Source: a virus. From it: 20,995 nucleotides of DNA. Of this stretch, positions 1-6,504 are shown in pieces. The position numbers and the translations under genes were made by a program. The stretch spans positions 1 to 20,995 of IMG/VR virus record IMGVR_UViG_3300037493_004043; one strand, given 5' to 3'. Numbering within the stretch: position 1 is the first letter of the stretch; every line of letters starts with the position of its first letter. The notes under the pieces were generated by a model that saw nothing but the letters and a program-made list of their open reading frames with translations, was not told the origin of the DNA and did no database searches.

Positions 1-77
1 ACCGGTGCTACATCAACAACCACGCCATCTTCTGTCAACACTTGGCGAATCTCTTTGTTTGCGGTCTTTAGTTTCAT
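1..77 (-). CDS. Unknown phage protein, N-terminus only (cut by window edge)
   Basis: An ATG at 77-75 opens a reading frame that runs off the left edge after about 25 codons, beginning MKLKTANKEIRQVLTEDG. A GGGAG Shine-Dalgarno lies about 10 bases upstream, and a good sigma-70-like promoter sits just behind it (107-135). It lies directly downstream of the large terminase gene on the same strand, where portal or other head genes are common, but the visible residues do not allow a family call. Having its own promoter suggests separate control from the terminase operon. Confidence 0.6.
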   Translation of the reverse strand, partial: MKLKTANKEIRQVLTEDGVVVDVAP

Positions 78-106
78 ATCTATCTATCTCCCTGCTTGAT
101 GTAGAT

Positions 107-135
107 AATATACACTCTAAGTATATACACGTCAA
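107..135 (-). promoter_or_regulatory. Sigma-70-like promoter for the leftward gene at 77
   Basis: On the minus strand TTGACG (135-130) and TATATT (112-107) are separated by exactly 17 bases, close to the sigma-70 consensus. It lies in the AT-rich gap between the terminase stop and the ATG at 77. A palindrome at 122-142 covers its -35 box, so it is probably repressible. Confidence 0.7.
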
Positions 136-142
136 GTATATA
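122..142. promoter_or_regulatory. Candidate operator, copy A (TATATAC-N7-GTATATA)
   Basis: Perfect 7-base inverted arms TATATAC (122-128) and GTATATA (136-142) flank a 7-base centre. The core TATAC-N7-GTATA recurs with identical spacing at 4596-4612 and 10670-10686. This copy covers the -35 box of the promoter at 107-135, so a bound protein would block RNA polymerase. That it is bound by the phage repressor at 10399-10620 is inference. Confidence 0.6.
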
Positions 143-154
143 GGGATATATATT

Positions 155-1327
155 TCAGACAGCCCCCCAGCCCTTACGCTGTCCGATCACCTGCCAAGCG
201 TACGCCATCGCGTCGACCACGTCATCATGCCTGCCAACGGGAAAGGATAGCAGCTCATCTTGCCAGTAGGGTGGCAAGCCGTCAACGTGTATTACCTGCC
301 CTTGCTCGTACCGGGCTTCCAGTGGCCCAAAGCGGGTCACTTTGTCACGGTCTGGGCGTATCCCACGGATAGGCAGTTTCGTACGCCTCATAAGCTCCTG
401 AACGACAGCCGCCTGATACTGCACCTGCTCAATGCCAATCATAACCGGATGCCACTTATCAGCCATTGCCTCGATGAACCGCAGGACGCTGGCAAAGTCT
501 GCGCGGGTACGGTTGACATCCAGCACGTAGATCGTGCCATCTTCACCACGGCTCAGAGCTACCACAGCGGTGTAGTCGGCCTCCGCCTTGGTAGATATAG
601 CAAGGTCAACGCCAAGGTAGACCGGCAAGCCTTCAGGCGCATCGCCAAAGCGTAGCCACTCCCGCTTGATACGAGCGCCCGCCGCATCCACGAACTCCGC
701 CAGGTACTCTTGCCGGAAGGCAATCGATGGCAGTGACTCCCCAGCCTTGTCTACCTCAGCGGCATCAATCCAAGGGTTAGCCGTGGTTGGCATCTGCCAT
801 GACATCCAGTCTGGATCTACAGCCGCCATCGCGTGTAGAGTTTTGAAATAGTTTGAGCCTTTAGGCGTGGAAAGAAAGAAAGCATCTCCCCGGTAGTCTG
901 TGAGCGTTGGGCGGATGGCTTCCGTCCAGGCTTGCTCTAAGTGCCGCGCCATGGCGGCCTCATCAATGATGACCCGCTTGTACTTGCGTCCACGGGCTAC
1001 CGTGCTAGGGTCGTCCAAAGTCCAGTAATCGATTGCTGCCCCGGTTATCAGTTCGATGCGCGGTGCCGGGCTTTGCACAGCTCGCCTGATGACAGGAGCA
1101 TAGATTCTCTTATGATCGGCGTACGCCTCTTCTAAGAGCCTGTAGGTGGGAGCAAACCAAGCGCAAGGCAGACCGTCACGCAGTACCGGATCCGATAGCA
1201 AGTTACCGCCGAGTGTGGTTTTTCCAAACCTGCGCCCGCAGGCAAGAACATTGAACCGCTTTGCTTCCCGCAAGATGACCTGCTGGGCTTCATGTGGCCT
1301 TGGCAGGACTAGTCGAATGTCAGGCAA
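155..1327 (-). CDS. terL: Terminase large subunit (ATPase and nuclease)
   Basis: This is the packaging motor that pumps phage DNA into the prohead and cuts it. The 390-aa protein has a Walker A motif CGRRFGKTT (residues 30-38), Walker B VIIDEAA with the D-E pair at 122-123, and an RNase H-like nuclease half: GVD with Asp 241, GIEQ with Glu 300, and HDDVVDA with Asp 368/369/372. Length is slightly short but complete for this class of TerL. The likely start is a TTG at 1327, which overlaps the end of the methyltransferase gene by 19 bases; no strong Shine-Dalgarno is visible, so translation is probably coupled. The small subunit lies two genes upstream, with a methyltransferase inserted between the two terminase genes. 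Confidence 0.95.
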   Translation of the reverse strand: MPDIRLVLPRPHEAQQVILREAKRFNVLACGRRFGKTTLGGNLLSDPVLRDGLPCAWFAPTYRLLEEAYADHKRIYAPVIRRAVQSPAPRIELITGAAIDYWTLDDPSTVARGRKYKRVIIDEAAMARHLEQAWTEAIRPTLTDYRGDAFFLSTPKGSNYFKTLHAMAAVDPDWMSWQMPTTANPWIDAAEVDKAGESLPSIAFRQEYLAEFVDAAGARIKREWLRFGDAPEGLPVYLGVDLAISTKAEADYTAVVALSRGEDGTIYVLDVNRTRADFASVLRFIEAMADKWHPVMIGIEQVQYQAAVVQELMRRTKLPIRGIRPDRDKVTRFGPLEARYEQGQVIHVDGLPPYWQDELLSFPVGRHDDVVDAMAYAWQVIGQRKGWGAV

Positions 1328-2223
1328 GGCTGGTACGCTTTCTCAGCTGCAAGGATACGGGCTTTCGCTATCTCGATGTAGTCTGCGTCCATCTCGCACC
1401 CGATGAACCGGAAGCCTTCAAGGACAGCACCCCGCCCTGTAGACCCTGAGCCGGTGAACGGGTCAAGCACGATACCGCCGGGAGGTGTAACCATACGGCA
1501 CAAGTAGCGCATTAGGTCGGTAGGCTTTACGGTTGGGTGGAAGTTGTTCTCGCACCCATCGTCCCGGTCTTCCTTGCAGGCTTTAGGCGTGTAGAAGAAT
1601 CGTGCCGCTTCCCCCATGCCGCGCAGGACATCGTCACAACCATCATGTATGACGTTAGCAGGCCACCTGCCTAAGTCGTGTGAACCACAGAATCTTGGTT
1701 TTTTACCTACCCAAAACTCATCCACTACAGTTGCAGATCGGTCTTTTTCATCCCACTTTTCATCTGTCTCAATCCTGCAACCGTCAATATTGATTGCACC
1801 TGTACCGTATGCCTGCACGTTATCTGCCACCGTGCCTTTGAACGGCTTCCGTGCCATCGTTATAGGCTCCATGGCAGGCTTGAGTGCCGTACCCCATCCT
1901 TGCCTATCGTCTTGCAGGTTGTGAGACTTAGGGAAGCCAGAGCCGTACATCCATGCAATCATGTCGCGTATCTCAAACCCTGCATCTTCGATGCGTACCG
2001 CCATGCGGTGTTGCGTACGTGTCCCTGCAAACGCCAACAGATAACCGCCGGGCTTCAGTACCCGTAGGCACTGCTCCCATATCTCAACGCTTGGAACGTC
2101 ATAATCCCACCGCTTGCCCATGAAGGATAAGCCGTACGGCGGATCTGTTACGACAGCATCAACGGAAGCATCCGGCAGGGTTCGCAGGATGTCTAAACAG
2201 TTGCCGTGGTGTAGCTCATGCAT
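1309..2223 (-). CDS. Site-specific DNA methyltransferase (N6-adenine/N4-cytosine, DPPY type)
   Basis: An S-adenosylmethionine-dependent amino-methyltransferase that modifies exocyclic amino groups in DNA, probably protecting phage DNA from host restriction. The catalytic DPPY is at residues 27-30, near the N-terminus, and the cofactor motif DPFTGSG is at 254-260 near the C-terminus. This catalytic-then-cofactor order is that of the beta class. HPTVKP at 229-234 is typical just before the cofactor half. The middle (about 90-215) is the likely target recognition region. At 304 aa it is full length. Its ATG overlaps the end of the small terminase gene by 8 bases and its stop overlaps terL, so it belongs to the packaging operon. 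Target sequence cannot be read from the protein. No partner endonuclease is seen. Confidence 0.93.
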   Translation of the reverse strand: MHELHHGNCLDILRTLPDASVDAVVTDPPYGLSFMGKRWDYDVPSVEIWEQCLRVLKPGGYLLAFAGTRTQHRMAVRIEDAGFEIRDMIAWMYGSGFPKSHNLQDDRQGWGTALKPAMEPITMARKPFKGTVADNVQAYGTGAINIDGCRIETDEKWDEKDRSATVVDEFWVGKKPRFCGSHDLGRWPANVIHDGCDDVLRGMGEAARFFYTPKACKEDRDDGCENNFHPTVKPTDLMRYLCRMVTPPGGIVLDPFTGSGSTGRGAVLEGFRFIGCEMDADYIEIAKARILAAEKAYQPCLTFD

Positions 2224-2587
2224 TAGGCTTGTCTGCGTACTCCACGATGACCTTTACCGGGCTACCGTCTGCCCCGGTTTGTTCTACCCGGCTAGACCAC
2301 TCGGCCTTGTGCTTCCGTTCAAGCCACCATGCAGCCGCCTGCCATGTAGTCTTTGTGGCATCTTGGATAACGGCAAGGTTCCGCAGCTCCGCTTCACCTT
2401 CCGCTTTTTCTACAGCGTATGAAAAATCAGAATATTCCTTGAGCCAGTTGGCAAAGGTTGTCTGGTCAATACCAGCGGCAGCACAGGAAGCCCTGCGGGT
2501 GTTACCACCTCGCAGAGCCTCTGTTATCTTTGCCACGGTTGGCGGTGTGTACTTGGTTGGTCTACCCGCGTTTGGTTGTGCTGCCAT
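2216..2587 (-). CDS. Terminase small subunit-like DNA-binding protein
   Basis: A 123-aa helix-turn-helix protein. The N-terminal GRPTKYTPP followed by an ACAAAGID...FANWLKEY recognition-helix pattern, then a charged helix (VEKAEGEAELRN) and WWLERKHKAEW, is the pattern known from phage terminase small subunits, which recognise pac or cos DNA and load TerL. The position two genes upstream of terL supports this. Its start ATG lies within the end of the upstream small membrane gene (26-base overlap), with GGAAAG as a weak ribosome site. A plain HTH regulator is the alternative. Confidence 0.78.
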   Translation of the reverse strand: MAAQPNAGRPTKYTPPTVAKITEALRGGNTRRASCAAAGIDQTTFANWLKEYSDFSYAVEKAEGEAELRNLAVIQDATKTTWQAAAWWLERKHKAEWSSRVEQTGADGSPVKVIVEYADKPNA

Positions 2588-2768
2588 CTAAGTTCTTTCC
2601 AATCTCAGCGGAGGTAGCCCACATTAGAGCTGCCCTCATCTTTTCATCGCTGATGCCTTGCTTTTTAGCCCGTTTCTTCACATCGTTATACAGCCATCGT
2701 GTATACATCTCGTTGTATACCGCCAAGCATCCAGCACCGAGCAGGACACCAAGAGCAAAAAGAATCAT
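2562..2768 (-). CDS. Small single-pass membrane protein, unknown function
   Basis: A 68-aa protein with an N-terminal hydrophobic segment (about residues 1-18: MILFALGVLLGAGCLAVY) followed by a basic, soluble tail (VKKRAKKQG). This fits one membrane helix with a cytoplasmic C-terminus. Its ATG overlaps the upstream stop in an ATGA, so it is translationally coupled to the Tad2-like gene. It is away from the endolysin, so a holin role is unsupported, though small size and one helix do not exclude one. Confidence 0.75.
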   Translation of the reverse strand: MILFALGVLLGAGCLAVYNEMYTRWLYNDVKKRAKKQGISDEKMRAALMWATSAEIGKNLDGSTTKRG

Positions 2769-3004
2769 TTGGATACCTCCCCGGTTCGCGGGTCAAGCTT
2801 GACAACTGCCCAATCGGTAGCGAACAGGTCACCAGGTGATAGGGTCAACTCTTCCATCTGCCGTACCGCTTGCCCGGTTGTGTGTACCTCGAAAGCGTTC
2901 CATAGTTCCGAGTATCGCAGGAATACCGAACCTCCCCATTCACCCCGCCATACTGCATTACCGCCACCAGCCATCAAGGCTTGTATCACTTCACCGAATC
3001 TCAT
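2765..3004 (-). CDS. Tad2/DUF2829-like domain protein (possible Thoeris anti-defence)
   Basis: A 79-aa protein beginning MRFGEVIQALMAGG, with WRGEW at about 20-24 and ending in DLFATDWAVVK. The DUF2829 family, which includes the Thoeris anti-defence protein Tad2, is known for M-x-F-x-x-A-L-x-x-(L/M)-K-x-G near the start, a following R-x-x-W, and a terminal D-(L/I)-x-A-x-D-W. All three landmarks are present with normal spacing and length. Tad2 proteins bind cyclic nucleotide signals made by immune systems. The ATG at 3004 is chosen over an upstream TTG (3019) because it forms an ATGA overlap with the preceding gene and matches the family start. Family assignment is from recalled motifs, and ligand binding is inference. 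Confidence 0.72.
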   Translation of the reverse strand: MRFGEVIQALMAGGGNAVWRGEWGGSVFLRYSELWNAFEVHTTGQAVRQMEELTLSPGDLFATDWAVVKLDPRTGEVSK

Positions 3005-3432
3005 TTGATTATCATCCAATCGTGAGCGAGTATGTCAGTGCCCCTAAAGTAAGCAGGGCCGGCATGATGCCGGGTACCTGCGCCATCTAACTTGAACATC
3101 ACTAGTTGCCCGTGTTGTATGGCGTACTGGATTCTTGCTCCGTCCCGTGCCACATAGCGGGATTCCTTCATATGGATTAAGGCCGCGCTGAAGACCATCC
3201 GGCTTGTGTAGTGGGCTGTAGTAGGGGCAAAGGTTGCCACGGCATCGGTACACATCTGCTGGTATCCAAGGCGCTGGGCGTATTCGAGTAGCTCAGGGTC
3301 ACGTACCCACTTCTCGACGCTCTGCCGCCTAACGATGTTGTCGGCGTTAGACCAACTGCCGGTCTCGCTAAAGATTTCCATCGCTTGCCGGATGCGCTCT
3401 TTCTTTTCTTCGACACTAAACGCTTGCGCCAT
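3001..3432 (-). CDS. Protein with C-terminal Tad2/DUF2829-like domain and N-terminal HTH-like extension
   Basis: A 143-aa protein in two parts. Residues 80-143 carry the Tad2-like pattern: MVFSAALIHMKESRYVAR at about 79-96 and TDILAHDWMIIK at the end. Residues 1-78 are an extra helical region with basic and aromatic residues (ERIRQAMEIF, VRRQSVEKWVRDPELLEYAQ) that may be a helix-turn-helix. The residue after the conserved Arg is not the usual Trp, so the pocket may differ. The next gene downstream is a second, minimal copy of the same domain. Its ATG lies 17 bases inside the end of the DUF3310 gene. An internal ATG at 3198 could give the domain alone, but lacks a good ribosome site. Confidence 0.68.
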   Translation of the reverse strand: MAQAFSVEEKKERIRQAMEIFSETGSWSNADNIVRRQSVEKWVRDPELLEYAQRLGYQQMCTDAVATFAPTTAHYTSRMVFSAALIHMKESRYVARDGARIQYAIQHGQLVMFKLDGAGTRHHAGPAYFRGTDILAHDWMIIK

Positions 3433-3652
3433 TGATTTCGTCTGCTTCCTTGATTACCCGATCAGCGTACTTGGCATCATGTGTAACTAGAAAAGCCATA
3501 TACCAGAGCGCCTTGATAGCATCTTCATCAGACTTCCCCTTGTGGGGGCAACGTTGCAGATACTTGATTACATTGCCCGCAGCAAAGTCTAAGCCCCAAT
3601 CCTGGACAACATCAATGGCTTGTATCTTGGTTGTTCGGTAGTGTTCGTTCAT
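3416..3652 (-). CDS. DUF3310 family phage protein
   Basis: A 78-aa protein with the family landmarks HY near the start, IQAIDVVQDWGLDF, GNVIKYLQRCPHKG and a D-A-I-K-A-L-W-Y helix. DUF3310 proteins are small phage proteins, often near nucleotide metabolism or replication genes; their biochemical role is not established. Translation is coupled at both ends: ATGA with the upstream stop and a 17-base overlap with the downstream start. Confidence 0.85.
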   Translation of the reverse strand: MNEHYRTTKIQAIDVVQDWGLDFAAGNVIKYLQRCPHKGKSDEDAIKALWYMAFLVTHDAKYADRVIKEADEINGASV

Positions 3653-3990
3653 ACGGCAACCGCTACGCTCTGCTTACACATCATGCGGTCGATGTTGTAG
3701 CTCACTGCCCAGATGTCAGCAAGCACGTCTGCAACCTTCAGGTTGCCAATCCAGAAAGGATTCTGGATGCAATCGCCGTACCAATTATTGCAGTCAAAGA
3801 TGCCGGTGTCATCACCCGTCATAGCAACCATCAGGTGAAGGTCACCCTTGGTCAAGTGAATCTCTGAATGGTCGCTTGATACCTGAATCTGTAGCGGGCA
3901 ATCGATAACGCCGAACGGCTCAACGCGGTTGATGGTCTGTTGTGCGAGGTCACTGAGTACCTCGGCTAAAGTCTTTGTCGTTTCTGTCAT
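3649..3990 (-). CDS. Unknown acidic phage protein
   Basis: A 113-aa protein, not recognised. It starts at the ATG at 3990 (MTETTKTLAEVL), preceded by GGGAG at an 8-base spacing; an in-frame TTG at 4005 lies upstream of that ribosome site and is unlikely. The sequence alternates short strands (PLQIQVSSD, EIHLTKGDLHLMVAM) with a Trp-rich C-terminal half (NNWYGD, NPFWIG, ADIWAVSY), suggesting a compact alpha/beta domain. No signal peptide or membrane helix is seen. It follows the ssDNA-binding-like gene across a hairpin at 4010-4031. Confidence 0.75.
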   Translation of the reverse strand: MTETTKTLAEVLSDLAQQTINRVEPFGVIDCPLQIQVSSDHSEIHLTKGDLHLMVAMTGDDTGIFDCNNWYGDCIQNPFWIGNLKVADVLADIWAVSYNIDRMMCKQSVAVAV

Positions 3991-4009
3991 TGTTTTATCT
4001 CCCAAGATT

Positions 4010-4031
4010 GGGAGGGATTCTAGCCCCTCCC
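4010..4031 (-). other. Hairpin upstream of the ribosome site of the gene at 3990
   Basis: GGGAGGG (4010-4016) and CCCTCCC (4025-4031) form a perfect 7-base stem with an 8-base loop in the leftward mRNA. No U-run follows, so it is not a normal terminator. It lies a few bases upstream of the GGGAG ribosome site for the gene starting at 3990, and its CCCTCCC arm could also pair with that site, so it may tune translation or protect the mRNA end. Confidence 0.5.
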
Positions 4032-4050
4032 GGTTACACGTTACCCGTAT

Positions 4051-4542
4051 CTACTCGCCTTCAAACGGATCTACGATGTCATCAACCACTACAGCCTTGC
4101 GTAGCGGCTTTGTAGCTGCCACCTTGACCGGCTTCACGGTCTCGATCATGTTGGTGTATTCACCGTTGAGTTTTTGCCGTGTACCAACTACAACCTGCCA
4201 TTGACCAGATTTGAGCGCGTTAATGTCAAGTGCGGCATATTGGTTACGGTCAAGGTGTCTACCAAGCATCGAGTCTAAGAGAATCGTAAGCTTGGCTTTT
4301 TCATTGCCGTATGCGGTCTTTGTGTACTGAACAAAGCGGAAGGGCTGCCCGTCATCATCGCCGACTTCAGTAGTCTCAAAAACAAACTTGTAGTTTGCTT
4401 CCAGGACTGTCGGATCATCAAACGATTTGCCTTGTACTGCTTCGATGTCAATCAAGGCGCAGATGTAAACACCTGACTCAGCGACTGCGAACTTCTTACC
4501 AGTTCCTTCGCTATACGAACCATGCTGTGCAAAGAATCCCAT
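4051..4542 (-). CDS. Probable single-stranded DNA-binding / DUF669-like replication protein
   Basis: A 163-aa protein. Its strand-rich pattern (GVYICALIDIEAVQG, NYKFVFETTEV, YTKTAYGNEKAKLTILLDSMLGR, LKSGQWQVVVG, NMIETVKPV) resembles phage replication proteins of the DUF669 / OB-fold ssDNA-binding type. The tail is acidic (VVVDDIVDPFEGE), as in many SSBs that recruit partners through the C-terminus. The start is well supported: AAGGAG 7 bases before ATG 4542. It is the first gene behind the promoter/operator at 4592-4621. The family call rests on pattern and on the replication genes nearby. Confidence 0.7.
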   Translation of the reverse strand: MGFFAQHGSYSEGTGKKFAVAESGVYICALIDIEAVQGKSFDDPTVLEANYKFVFETTEVGDDDGQPFRFVQYTKTAYGNEKAKLTILLDSMLGRHLDRNQYAALDINALKSGQWQVVVGTRQKLNGEYTNMIETVKPVKVAATKPLRKAVVVDDIVDPFEGE

Positions 4543-4591
4543 TACTTACTCCTTTGAGCCATCCGGCTCTTCACGGCACTATTGCCACATC

Positions 4592-4621
4592 GTTATATAC
4601 CCTAGCGGTATATTCTGTCAA
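4592..4621 (-). promoter_or_regulatory. Promoter for the ssDNA-binding-to-terminase operon
   Basis: On the minus strand a perfect TTGACA (4621-4616) is followed after 18 bases by TATAAC (4597-4592), or after 16 bases by TATATA (4599-4594). It precedes the gene starting at 4542 and, given overlapping genes down to 155, probably drives that whole block. The operator palindrome at 4595-4613 occupies the spacer and the -10 region. Confidence 0.68.
4595..4613. promoter_or_regulatory. Candidate operator, copy B (ATATACC-N5-GGTATAT)
   Basis: Perfect 7-base arms ATATACC (4595-4601) and GGTATAT (4607-4613). The core TATAC (4596-4600) - N7 - GTATA (4608-4612) matches copies A and C in sequence and spacing. 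It sits between and over the promoter elements of the operon that starts at 4542. Confidence 0.62.
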
Positions 4622-4624
4622 ACT

Positions 4625-4996
4625 CTATTTTGTGATTCGCATTTGCGGCACTTCAAGGTCTCCATAAATCCATGTTGGGTATGGAGTATGTTCACCAATC
4701 TCATGTGTATCTGGAATCATCAAAAACTCGTCATACATCAAACCATCAAGACGGCAGAACGAACCACGAGCGCCATCGCACTCAACCATCAGCACGGTGT
4801 CTCCATCAAGTACTAGATGTGTTTCAAAGTCTCGCCGCATTGCCCAGCGGTGCAAAGCCAATCGGCCACCAGCTTCAAGCCAAGCAATAGCCAAGTCAAG
4901 CAGGTACTCGTACTTTTTGCCGTTCTGCTTACGATCCAGTTCAGCACGTTGTTTCAGCTGACTCCATGTCAAAAACTCAAGATCCATTGTTTTCAT
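4625..4996 (-). CDS. Unknown phage protein
   Basis: A 123-aa protein, not recognised. The N-terminal half is helical and charged (TWSQLKQRAELDRKQ, YEYLLDLAIAWLEAGG). The C-terminal half is strand-like and Trp/Tyr-rich (HLVLDGDTVLMVECDG, FLMIPDTHEIGEH, YPTWIYGDL). Two close ATGs (4996 and 4987) could serve as start and the ribosome site is weak (AAGAAAG). It ends only four bases before the -35 box of the downstream promoter, so it is the last gene of the upstream replication operon. A very large hairpin lies in its 5' leader. Confidence 0.72.
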   Translation of the reverse strand: MKTMDLEFLTWSQLKQRAELDRKQNGKKYEYLLDLAIAWLEAGGRLALHRWAMRRDFETHLVLDGDTVLMVECDGARGSFCRLDGLMYDEFLMIPDTHEIGEHTPYPTWIYGDLEVPQMRITK

Positions 4997-5011
4997 TCTT
5001 TCTTGGCAATG

Positions 5012-5150
5012 CAGTTCCCCGCCTCAAGCGGGGGAACTGTTTTGCTCTTTTAACTACCCCTCCAGCCCTCTCTTTCGGGCTGGGGGGTGAGAGTCTGAGA
5101 GAGGGGGGATTTATCACCTGTTCCATTTCTCTATACTTAAGAGGAACGGG
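5012..5150 (-). other. Three strong hairpins in a 167-base intergenic gap
   Basis: Between the helicase stop and the ATG at 4996 lie three stem-loops. 5012-5039 has an 11-base stem with a one-base bulge (CAGTTCCCCGC / GCGGGGGAACTG). 5056-5088 pairs ACCCCTCCAGCCC with GGGCTGGGGGGT, again with a bulge. 5117-5150 pairs CCTGTTCC with GGAACGGG with one mismatch. None is followed by a U-run in the leftward mRNA. The first is followed by TTTT on the plus strand and could stop plus-strand readthrough. Role unknown: transcript processing or stability are possibilities. Confidence 0.55.
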
Positions 5151-5163
5151 TCAAGGGAACACG

Positions 5164-6504
5164 TCAAAACATACTAAAAGGACTGTAGTATTTGGCTCCT
5201 CTCTGGCCGTTGGTAGCCTTCAACATTGATTCATTTTCCAAGCCTTGCAGAGCCTTAACTACATCGGCTTTACGCTTCTTGATGCCTTCAGATATCTGCT
5301 GGCTGGTCTGCCCCGGCTTCTCTGAGATGTAGTCCAGGATAGCTTGATCCAGTGTCTTTTCTTCCTTGCCATCTATCCGTCTGATTTCCAAATCTGTATC
5401 AGAGTTGGCATGAATCCGGAACTCAAAGTTTAGTTGATTCTCGAATGGGCTACGCCGTTGCTTCACGGTCTTCACCGTGTAGTGCCCTTCCTTGTTTTCA
5501 ATCGACAGCACGGTTTCTGCCTGCGCGGCTATCTCTACTGCCCCACGCATACTTTCGTGCCCCAGTGAGCCTGTAGCGCCCTTACGGGCATGGTGTAGAA
5601 CCACGAGTGCCGCGCCTGCATCCGTTACCTTTTTGAAGTGCTGGTAAAGTTGCGACATTTCCGAGTTGCTATTCTCATCAAGGTTATGTACCCGGACAAA
5701 AGTATCAACGATGACAATGTCTATACCCTTCTCCTTGACAAAGTCTACGATGTCGATTAGGTCATCCGGATCCGTAAACTTGATGTTCTCATTGACAAAA
5801 GAATGAAGCCCTCGGCAAGCATCCGGATAGAGCAAGTGGAACCGGTTATTGTACTCACCAACTCCCATCTCTTCATTGACATATAGAATCTTTGACACAA
5901 CGCAGGGGGCAAGGCTCATCCACATCCCGCCACACTGAGCAGCTCGCACAAGGTCTGCCGCCATCCAAGACTTACCGCTACTTGGCGGGCCTGCAAAGTA
6001 ATGGATGGCTTGCCGGGCTATGACGTGCGGGACAATCCACTCAGTATCCCGGCTCTTAGCTGCTTCCTCCTGCAACCTATCCCAGTCCCAAGGTATCTTT
6101 TTCTTTCGTGGTTCCTTGACCTCTACCGCCTTGGCACGGTCTGCTAGTAAGTCCTTAACGGCTACCTCCTTTGTATACATCTCGCGTACGCTTAGTGACC
6201 ATTCAGCCCAAGCACGGGAAACCTTGTCTTCGACTTCATGCGGAAGGAGCGGCGGATCGCAATGCTTTAGGTTCCAGTCCTGAGCGAATGCAACCGCTAG
6301 GTCATAGTGAAACTGTCGCTCCCGCAGATAGCCAACCATCGCGGTAACGGCATTGTCTCTGCCGCCGTAAGGCCCGCCACCTTCGGGGTGTTGCTGCATA
6401 AGCTTGTCATGCGTGTATTCAGCATCGGACTCACCACGCACCCGGTTCTGCCGCTCCGGCTTGGCATCCGGTACCAATGGGATATCCCAAAAATCATTAT
6501 CCAA
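5164..6504 (-). CDS. RepA-like helicase ATPase with primase C-terminal-like and winged-helix regions
   Basis: A replicative helicase of the RecA/RepA-like (AAA_25) type that would unwind phage DNA next to the primase. Counting from the TTG at 6504 (446 aa), the start resembles the helical PriCT-type linker of primases. Walker A GPPSSGKS is at 172-179, Walker B IDIVIVD ends at 267, and the sensor LVVLHHARKG is near 304. The last 70 residues (AILDYISEKPGQTSQQIS...) look like a winged helix. The frame is open back to 6573, but the TTG at 6504 has GGAG 7 bases upstream and overlaps the primase stop (TTGGATAA), favouring coupled restart. Fusion to the primase by a +1 frameshift is the alternative. 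Confidence 0.88.
   Translation of the reverse strand: MDNDFWDIPLVPDAKPERQNRVRGESDAEYTHDKLMQQHPEGGGPYGGRDNAVTAMVGYLRERQFHYDLAVAFAQDWNLKHCDPPLLPHEVEDKVSRAWAEWSLSVREMYTKEVAVKDLLADRAKAVEVKEPRKKKIPWDWDRLQEEAAKSRDTEWIVPHVIARQAIHYFAGPPSSGKSWMAADLVRAAQCGGMWMSLAPCVVSKILYVNEEMGVGEYNNRFHLLYPDACRGLHSFVNENIKFTDPDDLIDIVDFVKEKGIDIVIVDTFVRVHNLDENSNSEMSQLYQHFKKVTDAGAALVVLHHARKGATGSLGHESMRGAVEIAAQAETVLSIENKEGHYTVKTVKQRRSPFENQLNFEFRIHANSDTDLEIRRIDGKEEKTLDQAILDYISEKPGQTSQQISEGIKKRKADVVKALQGLENESMLKATNGQRGAKYYSPFSMF

Noticed and set aside
5-250. Plus-strand open frame (81 codons) at the left edge
   Set aside because: It runs antisense to the terminase end and the minus-strand gene at 77, has no ribosome site and covers a promoter region.
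2702-2719. TATAC-N8-GTATA inside the small membrane gene
   Set aside because: Spacing is 8 rather than 7, it lies within a coding region and no promoter overlaps it.
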